From an uncultured Streptococcus sp. (GTDB taxonomy: Bacteria; Bacillota; Bacilli; Lactobacillales; Streptococcaceae), in NCBI RefSeq assembly GCF_938036805.1, contig NZ_CALHWC010000156.1, positions 1-9,752 of the forward strand: 9,752 nt of DNA. Direction: 5' to 3'. The position numbers and the translations under genes were made by a program. This document shows, in pieces, positions 6,378 to 9,752 of this stretch (within the stretch, counting starts at the first letter, position 1; every line of letters starts with the position of its first letter). A model generated the notes under the pieces. That model was not told where the DNA came from. It did not search any database and worked only from the letters and a program-made list of their open reading frames with translations.

Positions 6378-7169
6378 TTACTTACCTGTAAATTGCGGAC
6401 GACGCTTCTCAGTATAAGCTTGGACACCTTCTTTGAAGTCCTCAGTGAAAGCAAGAGACTTCTGTAAAGATAACTCCAACTCCGCATATTCTTTCCAACC
6501 GCTGAAGAGACTCTTCCAGACCATTTCTTTCATGGCTCTGTAAGAATTCAGCGAGCCACGTTTTAGCTTCTTCAGTAGCTGTTCTGTTGTTTTTTCCAAT
6601 TTTTCTGCTTCACAGACTTTATAGAGCAAGCCATAATCCAGGGCCTTCTCTGCGGTCAGAGCCTCTCCAGTCATAACCAAATGGGTTGCCCGAGTCACAC
6701 CAATTGCCCGAGTCAGAAGATAAAGTCCACCAGCATCTGGCGCTAAGCCTACTCCCACAAAAGCTTGAATGAAGCGAGATTTTTCCGTCGCAATGCAGAA
6801 ATCTGCAGCCACGACCATATTGGCAGCTGCACCAGCAACAGGGCCATCCACACTCATAATAACTGGCTTGGGTAGCCGTTTCATAGCAAAGGAAATATCA
6901 TTGACCAGCTCTGCAATTTTTACCAAGGATTGAATATCGTCAGCACTGACAGCTCTTTGCATCTCAGCTAGGTCGCCACCGACAGAAAACACCTTCCCAT
7001 TGGCATTGATCACTAAAAACTTCACTGCCTCATCATTTGCGGCCAGCTCAATCGCTTCTAAAATCTCCTCACACATGGGAATATTGAAACCATTTGAAAC
7101 TTCAGGACGATTGAAGGTAATAGTTGCCACTTCATCAACTACCTTATAAAGAATACCATTAAAAGTCAT
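6378..7169 (-). CDS. fabM: FabM, trans-2-decenoyl-ACP isomerase (crotonase family)
   Basis: 263 residues, a normal crotonase-fold length. FabM converts trans-2- to cis-3-decenoyl-ACP, the branch that gives streptococci unsaturated fatty acids without FabA. Visible features are the first oxyanion-hole segment FSVGGDL (61-67), the second at GPVAGAAAN (109-117), and GLAPDAGG (141-148). Asp145 occupies the place of the second catalytic acid of enoyl-CoA hydratases; the first acid is absent from GPVAGAAANMVV. This fits an isomerase over a hydratase. The C-terminal KEGVQAYTEKRRPQFTGK is typical of crotonases. ATG at 7169 has GGAG five bases upstream. It is transcribed from its own promoter in the divergent region, with a FabT box at the start site, and precedes fabT by 117 nt. 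A general enoyl-CoA hydratase is the alternative, but position and the missing Glu argue for FabM. Confidence 0.95.
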   Translation of the reverse strand: MTFNGILYKVVDEVATITFNRPEVSNGFNIPMCEEILEAIELAANDEAVKFLVINANGKVFSVGGDLAEMQRAVSADDIQSLVKIAELVNDISFAMKRLPKPVIMSVDGPVAGAAANMVVAADFCIATEKSRFIQAFVGVGLAPDAGGLYLLTRAIGVTRATHLVMTGEALTAEKALDYGLLYKVCEAEKLEKTTEQLLKKLKRGSLNSYRAMKEMVWKSLFSGWKEYAELELSLQKSLAFTEDFKEGVQAYTEKRRPQFTGK

Positions 7170-7220
7170 TCTAACTCCATTCCAGACTGGGTAATTACAG
7201 TCATTTTATTTCATAATTAA

Positions 7221-7241
7221 ATAATTTGATAGTCAAATTAT
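7221..7241. promoter_or_regulatory. FabT operator ahead of fabM (nine-base perfect arms)
   Basis: Nine-base arms ATAATTTGA and TCAAATTAT flank TAG, making this the most symmetrical FabT box in the window. The inner 17-mer AATTTGATAGTCAAATT (7223-7239) agrees with the consensus ANTTTGATTATCAAATT at nearly every position. It covers the predicted fabM start site and a TATAAT on the minus strand (7237-7242), so FabT should repress fabM. It lies over 140 bp from the aspartate kinase promoter, so control of that gene is unlikely. Confidence 0.88.
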
Positions 7242-7245
7242 ATTT

Positions 7246-7254
7246 ATTCTAGCA
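7246..7254 (-). promoter_or_regulatory. Extended -10 promoter of fabM
   Basis: The minus strand reads TGCTAGAAT here, an extended -10 element whose start site would fall near 7239, within the FabT box. No good -35 is seen 17 bp upstream (TTTCTT). A second candidate -10, TATAAT at 7237-7242, overlaps the box exactly as the fabT -10 overlaps its box, but also lacks a clear -35. Only one may be used; both would be blocked by FabT. Confidence 0.6.
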
Positions 7255-7360
7255 TAAAAGATGTAAGAAAGAAAACAAAAACCGGAAAATTTGATTTTAT
7301 ATTCGTTTTTTGCTTGTTTTTTTGGAAAGAAAGTTGGATGAAAAAGCGCTTCTGATAGAT

Positions 7361-7389
7361 TTGCAAAATTTTCAGAATTTTGTTATAAT
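7361..7389 (+). promoter_or_regulatory. Promoter of the aspartate kinase gene
   Basis: A -35 TTGCAA (7361-7366) and consensus -10 TATAAT (7384-7389) are separated by 17 bp, with an added TG one base before the -10. The start site would be near 7396, leaving a leader of about 21 nt with AGGAG before the ATG. That leader is too short for a lysine riboswitch or T-box. An inverted repeat (7364-7382) fills the spacer. Confidence 0.85.
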
Positions 7390-7416
7390 TTTCCTAAATT
7401 ATGTTTAGGAGTCTCC

Positions 7417-8784
7417 ATGAAAGTTGTTAAATTCGGTGGAAGTTCGCTCGCTTCTGCTTCACAGTTAGAAAAAGTCTTACATATCGTAAAATCTGACGCT
7501 GAGCGTCGCTTCGTTGTCGTTTCTGCACCAGGAAAAAGAGATGACCAGGATACAAAAGTCACCGATGCCCTGATTAAGTATTATCGCCAGTACATTGCAG
7601 GAAATGATGTCTCCAAGGAGCAAAATTGGATCATCAACCGCTACGCAGACATGGTCTCTGAGCTAGGTCTAAAATCTGCAATTATTGAAAAAATCTCTAA
7701 GAGCATCATCTCCCTAGCTACTCTGCCAATTGAAAATAATGAATTTCTTTACGATACTTTCCTAGCAGCTGGTGAAAACAACAATGCTAAGCTCATTGCA
7801 GCCTACTTTAACCACAATGGCATTCCGGCTCGCTACGTCCATCCTAGAGAAGCTGGACTAGTGGTTTCAAGCGAACCAGGAAATGCTCGAATCCTTCCTT
7901 CAAGCTATGATAAATTAGAAGAACTAATCCATTCCGATGAAGTCCTTGTCATTCCTGGCTTCTTTGGTGTCACTCAAGATGGACAGATCTGTACTTTTTC
8001 TCGTGGCGGGTCGGATATTACAGGATCAATTATTGCAGCTGGTGTCAAAGCTGACGTCTATGAAAACTTCACTGATGTGGACGGCATCTTTGCTGCTCAC
8101 CCTGGGATTATTCATAAGCCACGCTCTATCGCTGAGCTTACTTACCGTGAAATGCGGGAATTAGCCTATGCAGGTTTTACTGTCCTTCACGATGAAGCCC
8201 TGCTTCCAGCCTATCGCGGAAAAATTCCACTCGTTATCAAAAATACCAATAATCCAGAACACCCTGGTACGCGCATTGTCCATAAACATAGCGAAGATCA
8301 TCCTCCTGTTGTAGGAATCGCTGGTGATTCTGGCTTCGTAAGTATTAACATGTCCAAGTATCTCATGAACCGAGAAGTTGGATTCGGTCGAAAGGCACTT
8401 CAGATTTTGGAAGATCTAAATATCGGTTGGGAGCATATGCCAACAGGAATCGATGATCTTTCCATCATTCTTCGTGAACGTGAATTAACTCCAATCAAAG
8501 AAGAAGAGATTCTACGCCAGCTTGTACAAAAGGCAGAAGTAGACTTCGCAGAGATTGAGCACGGCCTTTCTATTATTATGATTGTCGGCGAAAAAATGAA
8601 GAGTCATATCGGGGTGACTGCTACTGCGACTAGAGCTCTTTCTGACAACAAAATCAATATCCAAATGATGTCACAAGGTTCCAGTGAAGTTTCCATCATG
8701 TTTGTTGTCAATAAGAACCAAGAAAAAGAGGCCATCCGTGCTTTGTATAAAGCATTCTTTGGCAGCTCAGAAATTGATGAATAA
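7417..8784 (+). CDS. Aspartate kinase, monofunctional, with C-terminal ACT domains
   Basis: 455 residues. It phosphorylates aspartate to aspartyl-phosphate, the first step toward lysine/diaminopimelate, threonine and methionine; in streptococci diaminopimelate-derived lysine also feeds the cell wall. The kinase domain spans about 1-285, with KFGGSS at 5-10, Glu120 in LAAGE, FSRGGSD at 194-200 and the nucleotide-binding NFTDVDGIF at 217-225. Two ACT repeats follow at about 305-375 and 385-450, the second containing KINIQMMSQGSSEVSI, typical of aspartokinase regulatory domains and consistent with allosteric feedback. No homoserine dehydrogenase domain is attached. ATG at 7417 has AGGAG seven bases upstream and a clear promoter. 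It is divergent from fabM and has no functional link to FASII; the pairing is a conserved neighbourhood in pneumococcus as I recall. A lysC-type name is common, but I cannot assign the isozyme class. Confidence 0.95.
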   Translation: MKVVKFGGSSLASASQLEKVLHIVKSDAERRFVVVSAPGKRDDQDTKVTDALIKYYRQYIAGNDVSKEQNWIINRYADMVSELGLKSAIIEKISKSIISLATLPIENNEFLYDTFLAAGENNNAKLIAAYFNHNGIPARYVHPREAGLVVSSEPGNARILPSSYDKLEELIHSDEVLVIPGFFGVTQDGQICTFSRGGSDITGSIIAAGVKADVYENFTDVDGIFAAHPGIIHKPRSIAELTYREMRELAYAGFTVLHDEALLPAYRGKIPLVIKNTNNPEHPGTRIVHKHSEDHPPVVGIAGDSGFVSINMSKYLMNREVGFGRKALQILEDLNIGWEHMPTGIDDLSIILRERELTPIKEEEILRQLVQKAEVDFAEIEHGLSIIMIVGEKMKSHIGVTATATRALSDNKINIQMMSQGSSEVSIMFVVNKNQEKEAIRALYKAFFGSSEIDE

Positions 8785-8800
8785 ACCGAATTAGTAAACA

Positions 8801-8836
8801 GGAAAGACCTAGCTCTATATGGAGCTAGGTCTTTCC
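8801..8836 (+). terminator. Intrinsic terminator after the aspartate kinase, possibly bidirectional
   Basis: Arms of 15 perfectly paired bases (8801-8815 GGAAAGACCTAGCTC and 8822-8836) enclose a six-base loop, TATATG. On the plus strand TTATTCTTTCTT follows, a T-rich run that completes a terminator 16 bases after the kinase stop. On the minus strand the hairpin starts 14 bases after the transporter stop but is followed by only TGTTTACT, so termination of that gene may be weaker. Confidence 0.92.
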
Positions 8837-8850
8837 TTATTCTTTCTTGC

Positions 8851-9752
8851 TTATAATAAACCTTTTTTCTTTTCCAAGATTAGGTCTTTGACAGATATCA
8901 ACAGGACAGCTAGCAAAATCATGCCCATACCTATAAAATCAAGCAAATAAAAGCGTTCATTCATAATGACAAAGGCAAAGAAGACCGCTGAAATTGGCTC
9001 AATCGAGGCTAAGAGACTAGATTTGACAGGGCCAACCAAGCTTGTTCCCTTCAAAAAGATGGTGTAAGCAAAGATTGTTCCGATGACAATGATGCCGACC
9101 AGGGCTAGAAGGATATCCAAACGGAATAGCCACTGATGCTGGAAAATACCGCTGAAAGGAAGGAGCAAGATACCTGCAATGGTCATGCCAAGCCCGATAA
9201 CCAGCATGCTTCCCCACTTTTTAATGAGCTCAATCGGCAAAAGAATATATAGCGCGTATGTAAAGGCTGAGAAAATCCCTAAACATAAGCCTTTTGGCGT
9301 CATCGAGAGCTGATTGACCTGACCGTGGGTCGCAATCAGAAAGGTCCCACCTATGGCTAGAATCATTGAACAAATTTGAACCACAGTCGGTGCTACTCTG
9401 TCTTTGATACAAGTGTATGCCAAAACACCAACAGGACAGAGATACTGTAAAACCGTTGCCGTACCTGCATTTGTCTCATGGATGGCCGCTAAATATGCAT
9501 ATTGATTGATGAATAAGCCTAGAACCGCAAAAATTAAAATGTGTAGCAGAGAGCTCTTATCTTTCCAAATCTCTTTAAAAGAGTCTTTATTTGTCGCATA
9601 AGCCAACATCATCAGGACCAAACCCGCTAGCAACAAGCGCACATTGGTCAAGCTCAGTGCCGAAAAACCATGCTCCATCAGATATTGACCACTTGTTCCC
9701 GATAAGCCCCAGGCAATCCCCGCAGCCAAAGTATAAATGGTTCCCCTTAAAA
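8851..9752 (-). CDS. DMT-superfamily (EamA) inner-membrane transporter, 5' end cut by window edge
   Basis: About 300 codons are visible and the frame stays open to the right edge. The TTG at 9729 is not convincing as a start, because the in-frame codons before it (LRGTIYT) lead straight into the first membrane helix TLAAGIAWGLSGTSGQY. The true start is therefore probably outside the window. The protein has about ten hydrophobic helices in two five-helix halves, the EamA repeat. The first half contains NVRLLLAG and the family-typical AIHETNAGTATVLQYLCPV; the second contains SSLLASIEPISAVFFAFVIMNER, matching the conserved end-of-repeat segment. The tail is lysine-rich (ILEKKKGLL). Members export amino acids, metabolites or drugs, and sequence alone does not give the substrate. 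It converges on the aspartate kinase, so a role in amino acid export is conceivable but only conjecture. Confidence 0.9.
   Translation of the reverse strand, partial: LRGTIYTLAAGIAWGLSGTSGQYLMEHGFSALSLTNVRLLLAGLVLMMLAYATNKDSFKEIWKDKSSLLHILIFAVLGLFINQYAYLAAIHETNAGTATVLQYLCPVGVLAYTCIKDRVAPTVVQICSMILAIGGTFLIATHGQVNQLSMTPKGLCLGIFSAFTYALYILLPIELIKKWGSMLVIGLGMTIAGILLLPFSGIFQHQWLFRLDILLALVGIIVIGTIFAYTIFLKGTSLVGPVKSSLLASIEPISAVFFAFVIMNERFYLLDFIGMGMILLAVLLISVKDLILEKKKGLL

Noticed and set aside
7280..7300. FabT-like sequence AATTTGATTTTATATT in the divergent region
   Set aside because: Only the left half matches; the TCAAA arm is missing.
7170..7416. Lysine riboswitch or T-box leader for the aspartate kinase
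   Set aside because: The predicted leader is only about 21 nt, with no conserved riboswitch elements or terminator/antiterminator stems.
7937..8164. 75-codon plus-strand frame inside the aspartate kinase gene
   Set aside because: It is an alternative frame within an intact kinase whose motifs in this stretch (FSRGGSD, NFTDVDG) are conserved.
1..9752. A novel defence, mobile or biosynthetic system within the window
   Set aside because: Every sizeable gene belongs to a known housekeeping family in a conserved order, with no insertion-sequence ends, direct repeat arrays, integrase, tRNA or abrupt composition change.

Overview
The window is a chromosomal segment of a low-GC Gram-positive bacterium, almost certainly a Streptococcus of the mitis/sanguinis type (genus call by recognition; species not resolved). 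The evidence is the gene set and order: fabM, fabT, fabH, acpP, fabK, fabD, fabG, fabF, accB and the start of fabZ all run on the minus strand. It uses FabK, not FabI, as enoyl reductase and FabM, not FabA, to make the cis double bond. That combination is the streptococcal type II fatty acid synthesis (FASII) locus.

Layout from right to left, the direction of transcription of the locus. Positions 9752-8851 (minus) hold a DMT/EamA-family membrane transporter that runs off the right edge. A 15-bp perfect hairpin at 8801-8836 separates it from a convergent, plus-strand aspartate kinase (7417-8784). The 247-bp gap 7170-7416 is a divergent promoter region: a near-consensus promoter reads right into the kinase, and a FabT-box-bearing promoter reads left into fabM (7169-6378). 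fabT (6260-5826, TTG start) has its own promoter overlapped by a FabT box and is coupled by TAATG to fabH (5826-4852). acpP (4797-4573) follows and ends at a hairpin. A third FabT box lies ahead of fabK (4443-3469), which begins the tightly packed fabK-fabD-fabG-fabF-accB-fabZ run. Several junctions there overlap or abut (fabK/fabD 8 nt, fabF/accB 0 nt, accB/fabZ 4 nt), so this part is very probably translated from one mRNA.

How the genes work together: AccB carries the carboxybiotin for malonyl-CoA synthesis. FabD moves malonyl onto the AcpP phosphopantetheine and FabH starts chains from acyl-CoA. FabF elongates; FabG, FabZ and FabK complete the reduction cycle. FabM diverts a trans-2-enoyl-ACP to the cis-3 isomer, which becomes the unsaturated series. 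FabT, a MarR-type repressor, senses acyl-ACP in characterised streptococci, and its boxes mark the promoters here.

I found no mobile element, CRISPR array, RNA gene, frameshift or foreign cargo. The window is a conserved housekeeping region, and I do not see a previously undescribed system. What deserves a second look is regulatory: a near-perfect FabT palindrome ahead of fabM, a second FabT-like palindrome upstream of the fabT promoter, the TTG start with an overlapping six-codon ORF at fabT, the structured borders of acpP, and an inverted repeat inside the kinase promoter.
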